Source: Progne subis subis (Eukaryota > Chordata > Aves > Passeriformes > Hirundinidae). From it: a stretch of DNA of 64,000 nt. The stretch covers positions 2,597,636 to 2,661,635 of the forward strand of contig JAKJHU010000053.1 of NCBI GenBank assembly GCA_022316685.1, in the 5' to 3' direction. The notes beneath the pieces were generated by a model. It saw nothing but the letters and a program-made list of their open reading frames with translations, was not told where the DNA came from and ran no database searches. The position numbers and the translations under genes were made by a program. Shown here piece after piece: positions 1 to 12,340 of the stretch. Each line of letters starts with the position of its first letter. Positions within the stretch are counted from its first letter, which is position 1.

Positions 1-3000
1 GCATGCAGATCTGGAAGACACAGCATGCGACTCTACCCTTGTTGCCAAAGTTCTGCAGGCCAAATTATTCCCAGTATGACACCTAAAAAACTTAATCTGT
101 GTTGATGTGTCTTTCCTCTTACAGTGCTCTTTTGCAATTATGAGTTCAGCTGTGCTGGGTCCACCTAGTCTTATATCCTGTCTGTGACTGTAGCCAGTAG
201 CAGTTGCCTGAAAAAAGGAGTGTTGGAACAAGCCAGATGAGATGCTTGGCCAAAATACTGTCCCTGATTCCCACAACTGCAGTCCAGAGTGCTCTTAAAT
301 CAGCAGTGGTGCCTTCTTTGCACAGCGTCAGGCCGGGATCACAGTGTTGCAGAGAGTGCCAGGCCTGGGTCTGCTAGCTTTTGGCTCCTTGTGTGGAGGA
401 GTCAGGAGGTTCAGCCCCAGCTGTCTCCATGGAGAAGCTGTGCTGCTCCCCAGGTTGGGAGGGACAGTCAGCTCAGGTGAGCGTGGGGCTCCTTCGTCAC
501 CAGCAGGTCCTGGGCAGCAGTCCTACAGCACAGCTACTCGGAGCAGGCCTGGGAAGAGAATTTGCTTTCCTGAGCTCAAGCAATATTATGTTTTGGGCAT
601 AACTGAATAATAATGGGTTTTTAGTCTAAATAATTGCTGTAATAAAGCTAAATTAATAAAGTTAAGAGCACCTTCTGTAGTCAAAAACTATTCAGCTAAA
701 GTGGAGAGCTGAACTATGCAGAGGAAAAGCCTCCTCAAACAAAGCAAAGGGCAGCAGATATTATTAGGATCTGTTTTACTGTCACAGGAGTGCTGATCCC
801 AACTCTCCATTGCATTTCTAGGCTGTTGCTTTTCTTCCTGGGAATGCTGTGAGAGTCATATGAACTGCTTCCTGCTAACAGCCCCACCGTTGAAAACCTA
901 AGAGAGCTTTTCAATTTGCCAGACTTCTGGTGAAAGCCTCTGATCTGCATTACACAATCGAGCCTCAGTTCGTGCCTGTCAGAGGCCGGTAGCTGGTAAC
1001 GTGGGCAGCTCCACTCTGCCTCTGAAAGGTTTTGTTCAGTGTGTGCCTCTGCTCGGCTCCATCAGGCCCTTGTATTTTTCAAAATGTTAAGTACTCAGCT
1101 TTGCTCCAGTACATTATCTCACAAATCTTCTATTGTTTGTCCCTTTTCTGAAGAGCACATTATGTGTGGTGGCCCGAACTGTGGCCAAGCCGCGTCTGCA
1201 GTGCATGCAAAGGTGCTGTGGGCTGGAGCTGGTGCCACCCACCATTGGGACTGCCTGAGTCAGGGCTGCTTTGAACTTGTTCTTCTTGGCCTAAACTTGT
1301 CAATGAAAGCATAAAGTACTGTGGCTTTGTTCAGTGGGGACAAAGCAGTGACAGGTACATAATGTTCCTATTCTTGGAACATTTTCAGATGGAAGAGAGC
1401 TAATATGATAACCCATAATACTTTGTCTTCTGTGATTTTGAGAGATAGCTGTGCTTATGCATCTAATTTCCACTGGAGAGGGTTGGAGGAAACAATCCCT
1501 GTTAAGGCTCAAATCCAGTCTAGCCAAGCTGCAGAGTTTTCATCAAAGGCAGGAAACAGACAGGCACAGATGCAGGAGGAGCTGCAACTTCTTTGGAGAA
1601 ACTACCCAGGCATGTGCTGCAAGCAGGGACACCAGGACAGTGCTGCTGTTCTGCACAGGACCTCACCTCTGTGCCAGTGGATGGATGGTCCCACAGCCCC
1701 TGCAGCTCAGGCAGATGCCATTTTGGGGAGGAACCTGCCTGGCATTTCTCCCAGTGCTGTATGCTTGCCTGTTTCCAGGATTTGCTCACTGTTGTAGAAA
1801 AGTGCATCAAAGACTTATTTATGTTTCCAAGTCTTACATCTCTGGAGTGTGCTGCAGGCCCTGTCCTAGGGAGCTCAGCCTTACCTCCTTTGCAGCAGCA
1901 CCTCACTGCTGTGTCCCTGCTGAATTCTCCATTTTGGAGTGAACAGTTGCATGATAAAGAGTTCTTGTACCTTGGTGGGCTCACAGAGGCAACCAGAGAA
2001 ACCTCTGGGGTACATTGGGGTGTTGTTTCTTATGTTCTTTGTGAGGCAGAAAAGAAAAGAAGGTCCAGCACCGTGTCCCTGATGTGTGCCCAGCCACTCA
2101 CCCAGAGCCAGTCTGACAGTCAGTCATTGCTCCTGTGAAAAATGACTCAGTGCAGGTTCTTTATCTGGCACCTTCAGGCCTTGACTCCTCCTATTTACTT
2201 GGAAGGTGAAAATGTTTAGATCTCTTCCAGAACAGATCTGTGTTATTGTTATTTTGAAGGGTTCTTTTCTTAAGCAGTTCAGGTTTTTTGCTTCTTTCGT
2301 GTAGTTTTTTGACAAAACCAAAGATTTTTTCATAGCAAGAAGCCTATATAAGCACAACTGTGTAGTGGGGAGAACTTTTCTCAGCTTGCTTTCCCTTTTC
2401 TAAAGACAAAAGAGCCTTATTGAAATGTGCTTCCTTTCTGACTGCTAATGGCTTTTCCTTCCTTCCTCCTTGAAATGAGCTTAACATTCTCCCATCCTGC
2501 TGAGTATAAATTTCAGCCTGGACTGTTTTCCCTGTTGAGGTGTTGAGTCACTGGCCTTGAATGGGAACCTGTGATGAGGTAGGGAGAAGAGAAGGCTCGG
2601 GAAGAAGGAGTTTTCCAGCAGTTTGGTAGTACATAGGATGACTTTAAAAAAAAAAAAAACCAAAATAAACCCACCAAGGGCAAGGTGCTATTCATTTTAG
2701 CTCAAATACTCTTTTCCTCCTTTTATTTCTGGATACTTTCTTATGATGGATCTGGATGAATTCCAGGACATAATACACAAAATATATAAAGGAAGAGCTG
2801 GTTCCTGCTTAGTAACAATGTTCCATTTTAAGCTGTCTCAGGTTAAAGGGGAAAAAATATGATGCCATATCACTCAAATCCATTTGTCTCCTGGAGGAAT
2901 GATGCTGAAGTCTTGCTTCAAAGGCTCTGTGTGGGAATTATGTCCTGAAGCCTGGATATTCTCCAAGGCTTAATTAAGCTTATTCATAGAAACCATAAAC

Positions 3001-3418
3001 TTTATGAACTGGACAGCAGACCTCTAAATTTGGCTCTAAGTGTGGAGAGAGTATTGTTTCTGCACACTCTGATTAGCAACACTGAGCACAGACATAAACT
3101 TTGGAATAATTAGTAAAATGGACAGGAATTAAGGTAAGCTTTCCTCTGAAAACAAACCAGATGAGCTAAACAAAGTCATCTTCCTATCTGCATTTGTCTC
3201 TCTTAAGTAAGGTTTAATTTTGTGTGGTGTTGGGTTGTGTCATGTGGGATGTATCTTCTCTCTCTGTCTGCCCTCCAGAAATTCTTTCTGGTCTAAAGTC
3301 CACAGTTTTTTTTATTGTTCTGTTTTAATTGCAGATCAGTTTATAAGAGACAAGATTCTTCGGTAGTACTTGCTTTTTAGAAAGCTCACGTGTAGGTGAA
3401 ACTGAAGGGTTTTCTTGG

Positions 3419-3445
<27 letters not shown>
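3419..3445. repeat. Poly-T tract (27 T)
   Basis: A run of 27 T follows tttcttgg. It could be the tail of a minus-strand retrocopy, but no body or flanking duplication is evident. Confidence 0.9.
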
Positions 3446-3449
<4 letters not shown>

Positions 3450-6400
3450 ACTCTACCTTGAAGGAATATTTTCCTTATTTTTGGTATTACTTAGGATTTA
3501 TGTATCAGGAGATTTTTTTTTTTAATAAACTTTTGTCACAGCATCTTAAATAAGTGTGCAAAAAAGCTGAACAGAAGTATCATTTGGACAGAGCAAGTTG
3601 TATGCTTTGCTGTTGTCACAGTTTTGTCAGTGTTGGGGCAAATTGCAAAATGTCTTCTGTTCAGAATTTTGTCTACCCAGAATTCCACTGCAGATTAGTT
3701 TTGAAACTTGCTGCTCAAAGGAATTTAAGAAAAAATATGCTATGTAAATTTTTTTTAAAATTTGGTAGTGTTAACAGATAGAAATGTTGATTGACTTTAT
3801 TTTTTAATGTAAGTCATAACATTTAGACATGTAAAAATATAAGTGCTTTCTAAAATGTAAAATAGCTCCATGAGACTGCCTCACTCTCTGTGCATGACAT
3901 CTCCAGGCTGCTTAAGTACTGTTTGCTTTGTTAGTGAGATGAAACAAGGATTTGAGAATGATAGACAGTCATGGTCTGGAGAAAAAATTGTTATCAGTGA
4001 ACTTTGTTTCTTGGAAAATGAGGCTCTTAGAGCTGGAAACTTTGGCTTTGACCTATTGGAGCCCATGTTTCGCACTGATGTGCAGGTCCTGTTCTGATGA
4101 CCAGCAGTCACTATGGATTTCAATGAGGTATTTCGACTTCATCCGGCTTGAAATTGTGCACCTTCCTGCTGTCTGTGCTTGAATAATGAGGAAAGAACCA
4201 CAGGCTGGAAAGCAGCTTAACTAATCCAGGTTAAAGGGGCTGCAGTTTGGGATAGCTGAGGTCTCACTATGGCAATTTCCTGCCCAAGTGTAGAGTGTGA
4301 GTAAAGTGTCATTACAGCGTTCACAAGTCTGACCTGATATTGGAAGATTTTAATCTAACAGAACAAATATCATCATCATCTTTCATATCTCTGAAGGCAG
4401 CACTGTGCTCCATATCTTTTATGTTTGATTCTTGCAGGCACTTTGAATGTGTATCTTACACCCTGTATCCTGCTTTTGAATTTGCAGTGCAGTATCATAA
4501 CACTCCATCTCTCAGTGAAAGGGCTGGCTGTAGGATGAAGCCTAGGAAAAACCTCGGGGTTACACTCTCTGTCTGAACTGCTTTAGAGATCAACCAAGCT
4601 GAATATTAATTTAGAGGAGAAAGCTTCCCATGCTACATTTGCACTGTAAACATTTAGGGAGGTTTGTAAGAGTTGATCTTGAAGTGTCCTTTAGGCTGAT
4701 TGTTTTGTTTTTATGAAAATTTTGCTTGTGAGAGCCCTTGAATACACATTAGTGAGGAAAGAGGTGAATAGAAGTAGACCAGAATTCTGAATCTATATAA
4801 CATTATATATCAGGAGACTAAACTTTGTCATTAAATATTGAACAACTGTCCAAGCCTCTTCACAGCTCAGATTTGAAGTTCAGTAGTGTGGATGCTAGCC
4901 CATCTTGAATCATGTGTATTCAAGGTCAAGAAGACTCACATCTACCAATCCGTTCCTTTTTGGTAGGGAATGCTTGTAAGAAGGCCCTTATTTTTGGTGT
5001 TTGACATTGGAGATTGGAACTGGAGTGGGTGGAAGGATAGAAGAACTTACAAAAAACATCAGACCAAGGAGCAAGGCTCCTTCCCTGAGAAAGAACACTA
5101 TGGTGTTTGGCTGCCAGAGTCCTGGACAGCTGCTGGCTGAGCAGTGTCTGAGTGGAGGTCAAGGCAGAGGTATTACCTTGCTGTATCTTTTTATTGAACA
5201 CAGTTCTATGGGCAGAAGTAATTTCAGCAAATCTAGGATTTGGTTTCTTTCTCTGCCCTTTGGCTTAAGGCTGTAGTTATCTGTAAACTGAAAATACCAT
5301 TGTAAAAATCCAAAATCACAGCCCTCTGTAACAGGTCACCAGCCTGCCCGTAAGGAAGTGGCCATGTGTGAGAGGAACAGCTCTGTCACCTGAGCAGGCA
5401 GCGGGGAAGTCTCATTGACTGCTTGGTTAATGGCAGCATCCTGAGCTTTCAGGCTCATTAGGGACATGCTGCTAATTTGGGCAGGCGAGGGCTGCCAGGC
5501 TGCATTGTGTGGGGTTAAGCAGTGTGAATAGAGCCCTTAAGCAAAGCTGCTGGAATCTGCTTTTGTGTTCCCTTTGGAAGCCTGTCCTGCACTTTTGGCT
5601 TCTTTTCCAGTTCAAAGTGGCCACGTGGAGTTTTGGCACGGCGAGTGCTGTCTGTAGATGAGTTATAGATTGCAGAAGTGATCTAACTTGTGCTGAGAGG
5701 AGTTATCCAGCTTCTCTTCTCAGCTGTTTCTGCATACATACACTTAGAGTGTCAATTCACTACTTTGTGGGACTTAATTAGAAATGGATTAAACCCTTTC
5801 TCTTTAAAACCCAATTTGAACTGCTATAGGTATTTTCCTTATCATCCCTGCTCACATGTGCTAGGTACTGCCTATATAACAATTAGAGTTTGCATTTCTT
5901 TTCTATTGTCAGAAGATAACCCTCCCCTTCCCACAAGCCATGGAGTCCTGTAGGGGGGTTTGGAGGTCTGACAAGTTGTGCCTTCCACAAGCACTCCAGT
6001 GCTTGGGAGAGCTGGGACGTTGTGGACTGACCCTTTTGACATGGGAGGTGGGTGGTGGGGAAAACCTGCCCCATGCAGCCTGGCTGGGTGGGTGTGCTGG
6101 CTCTGTGTATGCCTGGCTGGAGCAATTCCTCATGGGATTGTTGTGAAAGGTTGAGTAAGAAGAGATTGTTTTCATCTCATAAAGAGAACAACCAGATTGT
6201 CTCACTGCTATCTTTCCCCAGCGTGCGTCAGAATACTGTTAATTTAGGAGTTGGAACCCAGTGGAGGATTTTCTGATTCTCTACCATGTGTTTGCCTTTG
6301 TGACTCCAGTTTCTCTCTCATCCTTTGGGGATGTTTTTCTCTGACATCTTCAGCCTTACCAGAACTTAATTTTGTTTCTGCCAGAGAAAACACTGAAATT

Positions 6401-7164
6401 AATAGTTTTGGGTAACCATTTTTCTACATCTTCATCTGATTGATCTGATTATGTTAAGGCTGAGTTGACTACTCCATTAAGAGTTTCAAATGCTGTCAGA
6501 GCTGAAGCAGGAAGAGGTTTCCCAGGAGACTGACTGTGTGTGCCTGTGTGGAACAGACTTGGCAGGGAATTGGCCTGCACAATTCCCTGGCAGAGAGCAG
6601 CACAGCTCCAGCACTTCTATCACCAGATACTTGGGGTGATCCTGAGCTGGGAATACACACCTGCTGGTCAGGCTTTTTTATCACCTTGGGGCTGCCCTGC
6701 CTTCCAGAAACAAGGGGAATTCATGCCTCTGCCTGTTCAAGTACAGGGATATTGATGTAATGCGGTGCCCCATTTTGGAAAGGAGTGTTTTTCCAAGGAT
6801 GGAAAAATGCTTGCTCTGTGGGAGGGAATACTTCTTGCAAGCAAGCACTGAATTTCCTCATTTTACTTTAGTAGGGATTTCTATTAGAAAATAAGGCTGG
6901 AGGGGGGAAGTTTGGAATGATTCTGGGAAGCTTTGACTCAGAAAAGGGAGAATGATTCATATTATTACTGTTGTTTATCAAGAAGAACAGACCATGAACT
7001 TGATCTTTTACTTATCTTTGGAAACTTAAAGCACTTGTGCAGTGACCCCAAAAGAGTTTGTGGGTTTGAACCAAGGTCGTTCAACATAAAAGCTAAAGCC
7101 CAGCTGTGGGAGCTGGCCCACCACATTTTAAGAAGATTTATTCCTATTACCTTCATACTTCATA

Positions 7165-7230
7165 AATATTTTAATATCCTCAGTGCATCCCTTCTCTGTT
7201 TGTGAAATGGGATGGTAAATAAGTCTTGGA
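7165..7230 (+). mobile_element. Possible MIR-like tail fragment
   Basis: atcctcagtgcatcccttct followed by ctgtttgtgaaatgggatgg and taaataa follows the order of the MIR 3' tail (cctcagtttcctcatctgtaaaatgggg-like). Short and diverged, so tentative. Confidence 0.35.
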
Positions 7231-8023
7231 ACTTGACCCTTTCTGTGCTGTGACAATGGTCAGTTTATCTCTGGTTATTGCTGGGGTCTCGATGTAAGAG
7301 GTCATTCATTTGAGAGTCAGTCTAGTTTTGATGGGAGAATTTGATTACTGAGAAAAGCTATTTGTTTAGTAGCAAAAAGTAGTCTTTTGTCTTTTTAATT
7401 TGGAAATGAACATTTACTTCTCCAAAAATAATTCTGGTGTTAATAATCAAAACCTAAGATAACCAAAGGTATACATTAGAAAGTTTTAAGCTCCACCTTA
7501 AGATAATACTGAGAACTGTGAGGTAATTTACATTTGTGTTTGTATTCTGCTACTAGGAAAAAAAAGAAGTGCAACCTAAACAATATTTTAATTATATTTG
7601 GCGAGAGAATTTAAATAAGGAAAAATCAAAACTTGACCTGGTCTGTGTCCCACCTGTAACTTCATTCTTGTACTTCAGAAGGTAAAACTTAATCTTTTAG
7701 CTAATTCCTTAGGTCAGTTCTTTAAAGAATCAATCAGACAAGATTCTGTCCATTTTATGAAAATGGAAAGGCACTTGGCTGTGGCCACGCAGTTTTATCT
7801 TCTCCACTTGTAGTATCATATTGTAGACCCCTAATACTTTTGGGTGTGCTGTCAGTGGCTGAGAGTCAGAGAAGTTAGGAGAAAGTTTTAACTTGTAGGT
7901 TTTAACTTTTAGAGACTGGAACAAATATCTCCATTATCCTCCTGAAAAATCCTGTTAGCACAGCAGTCCCATCATATCTGAGTTACTGGCTTGAATATTG
8001 CTTGTGTTGTCTGTTAAAGCATA

Positions 8024-8058
8024 GCATCTTAATCTCAGCAGAGATTAAGGAGGCATGC
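8024..8058. repeat. Small hairpin
   Basis: CTTAATCTC (8028-8036) and GAGATTAAG (8041-8049) are perfect reverse complements with a four-base AGCA loop. Outer GCAT (8024-8027) and ATGC (8055-8058) could extend the stem with a five-base bulge. Confidence 0.7.
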
Positions 8059-9665
8059 AAAGACTCTGCTAGTGAGAAAAAATGGATAGAAAGGACGAAG
8101 TGTCACAGCAAGTATAGAAACTGGAATACTTCAACTCTATTTTACTGCTCTGGGGAAGGCAGAAGTCCTCAGCTTCCATAACTGTGAATCAAATACTTCT
8201 GACCAACTCAGCACCCATCCAGAAAGATTTCCTTACCAGGCTCAAGAAAACTGACTTACGTCAGTTGGAATAAACACACTGTGCAAAGTTAAGAGGTCTC
8301 CAAGGCTTTGGATAATCAACAGAAATCTTAATTACGTTCAACCCCAGAATTTATCAGCAATTACAGACATTTAGTGGACATGTAAGCAGTCCTGTGAGGT
8401 CAACAAACATTTCTTGGATCATATTTATTAGTGTAGTTGAAACTTTTCTTTACTTAAAGGTCCAAAGTAATGTCAGCCATGTGGCTGTGGAAAAGATGTG
8501 ATAAGGCATTGAAAATCCATCAGTGTTTTCTTCATAAAGCTGCAAAATAAACACATTGAACTTTCCTGTAGTCAATTTATGCCTGAAATTGTCTTGTCCT
8601 GTGTCCTGTCAAAGAATCTGAGTAACTGTTGTGGTAGAAATAAGATCCTCTGTCAGGATTGTAAATACCTTCCAAAACTGAACTCAAACTGAGCCATGCA
8701 CTCAAGTACTGGAGTCTCTGGGTGACATTTCAGGGAGGGGCTATGTAAGAACAAACATATGTCAAACATATTGTAGAGGTTTCCTCTTTACTGGGCTTGG
8801 ACTTCGTAGCTCACTTAGGCTGCCAGAATTAAACACGATACACGGTTTGTGGCTATTGTGTCGTATTTCTTAATGCAGTGCCTGATGTACAAATGGAATA
8901 CTGCAGCAAAACACAGGGATCTAGAGTTACCCTACCAAGTGGTCTGTCTTCTGTCCTTGATTTGACCTCTGGAGCTCTCCTTGGCTATCCTCGTCTCCCT
9001 CCCTAAATTAACAATCTCTGCATAAAGAAAATCAGCATCAAGATGATTCCCAGCAAGAAGTATCCTCCATTTCATGGAAACATTTTGTGAGTCAACGTAC
9101 TAAATTCCACAGTTCAGGTGGTACATCCCAAAGATCATTATTAAGTAGTGTGGTTAAGAACTGTTTTCCTGGGAGTGATTTTGCTGCTTGGGCAAATCTC
9201 TCACAGGTGCAGCCTATTAGGAAGTCCAGACTGCTTCCTATAAACAAGCAAGCAAAAACAATCCAAAGGACAGCAATGACCTGTTGCCTTGCCAGCAGGG
9301 AAAGTCCAAGAGAAGACTTGGACTTCAGTAGAAGTAGAATCTGAGGGGGAAATCCATAGTTTATAATGGGATTTTTGGAAGGAACCATTTATTCTGTACA
9401 AAATTGTCCAGTCAAAAGAGCTGATGAATTTAAGAAACAAGCAGAAGTACCCAAGGAAAAGCTCAGGCAACCCAGCCTGGTTATTGAATTGAATGCAGCC
9501 CTCTCTTTGTGTAGCACAGGTGGGCCTGAGAAGAGATTTAAGTCATCTGCTATGCAACATGATTTACTTTGCCATATCCAGTTTCATCTGCAGCAGCCAA
9601 CACTGATTGTCCAAGTGGGGTGACTCCAGCATTTGCAATCTGAGAATGCAGCCCCCTTTTTTCCC

Positions 9666-9686
9666 TTTTTTTTTTTTTTTTTTTTA
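9666..9686. repeat. Poly-T tract (21 T)
   Basis: An uninterrupted T run preceded by ccttttttccc. Simple homopolymer. Confidence 0.9.
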
Positions 9687-12270
9687 ATTGAAGATGATCA
9701 GAAAAGCCCCAATTATGGGAACCTTCCTCACCTGAGAGGCAAAGAGTTTGGTAAGTAGATATTTTTGAAAATTCTCTTAAGAATACTTCCAGCTTCAGCC
9801 TGGTGATACAACACTGATATGTTCCTCTTTTCTCCTAGGAATAAGAATTCAAGAACCAGCCGGAAGGTAAGCTGTGTAGTGACTTATTACAAATTTCACA
9901 TCCATTCTAAAAAGATTCCTCCTAGAAATCCTTTGAATATGGAATTAAAATACTCTTTGAAGTCAGTTGTCTTGGAAAATTTTCTGGTCTTTTTTTGTTT
10001 TACCCAGTTCTTGTAGAATGTGATAATTTATTCTTTTGTTTCCTTGGCTGAGGGGAATTCAGTGTGTATTTTTGCTTCACCCCACTAGTTTGAGTGATTC
10101 CTCTTGCCTTCCAAAGTGATTACATGTCCATCAACCCAACCACAAGCCCCTTTTTGAAAACTCCTTGCTGCTGTTACATGTACTGAATAAATCCCAGCCA
10201 GACTATTCAAATATATGTTTCTGTGACACAGTAAAATGATTGCAGGGATTATAGTTCTCTGTAGCTGCAACTGAGAGCTATTTCAGCATTGAGCAAATAA
10301 ACCAAACAACCTTCCCATTCCCCACCCCACTCAGTAGAACCACTGCAAAGTGTGTATAACCTGATTTTGATCTTTTTCTGCAGCATCCAGAAGAGTCTGT
10401 GGAAGCAGCTACCTGGAGCAGCCCTCTCACTGTTTTCCACCTGCAGCCTCCTGAGCCTTGTCTCCAAATAGCTCCACTGGGCCTTTCTCCTGGCACCAAG
10501 TACTCTGCATATTGTTAAACATTTTCCCATCTGGTTTTGGCTCCACAATGGATTTCTGATGAACTCTGAAAGCAGTGAATTCTTTTGAAAGAAAGTGACC
10601 TGACTGAAGCAGAATACAATTTGAAGAGTCTTCCACATGTTAGTGCTATATCCTGAAAGCCTCCCTTCAGGATTAGTGATTCCTCAGATGTTTCAATGGC
10701 CAGGGCTGGCAGTGCTCTGGCAGAGGCAGAGCAACTCTCAGGTGGCTTCCTTGGCTCTGGTTTTGCCTCAGGTTGTTTTTACTTCTCTTTCCTCAGAGCT
10801 GTCTTTCCTCGTCAGCTCCTCTTCTTCCTCTTTTACCCGTGGGTGTTGCTCTTCAAGAGCAAATTCTCATAAACTTACATCATGGTTGCTCTGGCTCCAC
10901 CTTCTGCTCTTTGTATTTCAGTATTACATTTCACTTGTTATGGTTTATTTTTAATCAAACCATATCACATTACTTTTTGGGGCCACAGAAGTGTGTTTGA
11001 CATGTTTAAGTTGCCACTGTGAGGTTCTTCTCCAAACAGAATTCAAACCATTATGTTGCAATCTGTACCAGAGCCTTTCTAGCAGCTGTGTTTATACAGC
11101 TTCTAGTAAAATGGGCCTCTGATAAGGATTTTTGAATAGCTCATTCACTGAAGAAATGGTGTTTTGAACCAGCTAAAGCTATTTTAAAAATTGGGATAAT
11201 ACATGATTAAAAGTTTTGGTCTGAAGAAATCAGTGGCAACACCCTGCCAAATTTTAGGCCCCAAACATCACCATTAGTATCATAAAGATTAAGTTACTAG
11301 ATTTTAACGGGGCAAGAAGGAGTTCTCTTTTGCTTGTTAAGAAAATTAACTGAAAAAGTCATTTGTCACAATTTGAAAAATTTATGTTCAGTCACCCAAA
11401 ATTGTTGAAGTTTGGAAAATTAGATGAAACAGAAGACAGGTTCTTTTTTTTTTGGAATTGTCAAGCAACAGTGATTTGAGAGCAACTTGATCTAGAACAG
11501 AAACTGAACATTAGGCAGTTCTGGGGTTGCTCCACGGTTACCAAGGCAAGCTGTTTGAAAAATCAAAGCCCATGCTCAGCTGAGTGACACTGACACACAC
11601 CACAGGCTCTGTGTGTTGGGCAGGTGGGTTTTCAGGAGCCTGTCTGCTCCTTCTGTGCCAGGCAACATCCTCAGGAGGATGGAGAAGCAGTTGCTGCTGT
11701 GCCTTCTGCAGGGAGCCCTCCAGGCTCTTCCTCACCTTGGTGAGGCTGGAGAGGAAAGGTTCCTTGTGTTTCCTGTTCCCCACAGTGGAGGTGGCAGCTG
11801 CATTCCCAGAATTCTGCAGGTTTGGTTACTTGTGTTCATGCTGCAAGTACTGGCACTGTACAAAACCAGGGTGGCACATTAAGGCAGGGAAACACAAGTG
11901 CTGCTTCTGCTCCCTTTAACTGGAACTCAGGATTAAAGGACCAAAAGCTACTTCGACAAACTCCACATTTAAATGTTTTTTAAATCGTAAACTAAGAGCA
12001 AAGATTTATAAGTTTGTGTCATGATCCATAAATCTAGATCTTGTCCTTTGCCTCTAGACAAATGGCTTGTAGAGGAATTTGTAGTGGTTTGGATAAGTCT
12101 AAGTTTCAGAAGTCAGCCCTCTTAAGTCAGACATATATGAAACATCTGTGATTATTTGAGGAATTTGGCAGACAATCATGTACTTAAATCACATTTTCCC
12201 CTTGAAAGCTGGAAATGTCCATGTATAAATTAGACACACAAGTCGCATAACTCTGCACTTGTGAATTAGA

Positions 12271-12340
12271 CAAGGTATCAACCTGCTGTTACCTTGCAAA
12301 TCCTACAGCGAGGTAAGAGCAAGTTGATACCTTGCTGTAG
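12271..12340. repeat. Nested inverted repeat / long hairpin
   Basis: Arms 12271-12296 and 12309-12334 are reverse complements over 26 positions with three differences, one of which becomes a G-U pair on the plus strand. A 12-base loop separates them. Each arm also folds on itself: CAAGGTA (12271-12277) with TACCTTG (12290-12296), and CTACAGCGAGGTA (12303-12315) with TACCTTGCTGTAG (12328-12340, one mismatch). The structure can therefore switch between one long stem and two adjacent hairpins. Size and loop resemble a pre-miRNA or a palindromic mobile-element end. Function is unknown. Confidence 0.8.

Larger units (their letters stand above)
1..12270. other. Non-coding sequence, probably ZDHHC8 intron 1 (part)
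   Basis: I see no coding exon with supporting splice sites and no recognisable protein family here. Open frames are short, lack homology I can recognise and run in overlapping frames on both strands. Contents are A/T homopolymers (2646-2659, 3419-3445, 3513-3523, 9666-9686), a small hairpin at 8024-8058, a MIR-like fragment near 7165-7230, and otherwise unique AT-rich sequence. No CpG-island promoter is evident. Confidence 0.6.

Noticed and set aside
1593..2138. 181-codon open frame on the plus strand
   Set aside because: It overlaps a 154-codon minus frame and two other plus frames. No family resemblance; judged a chance frame in a GC-richer patch.
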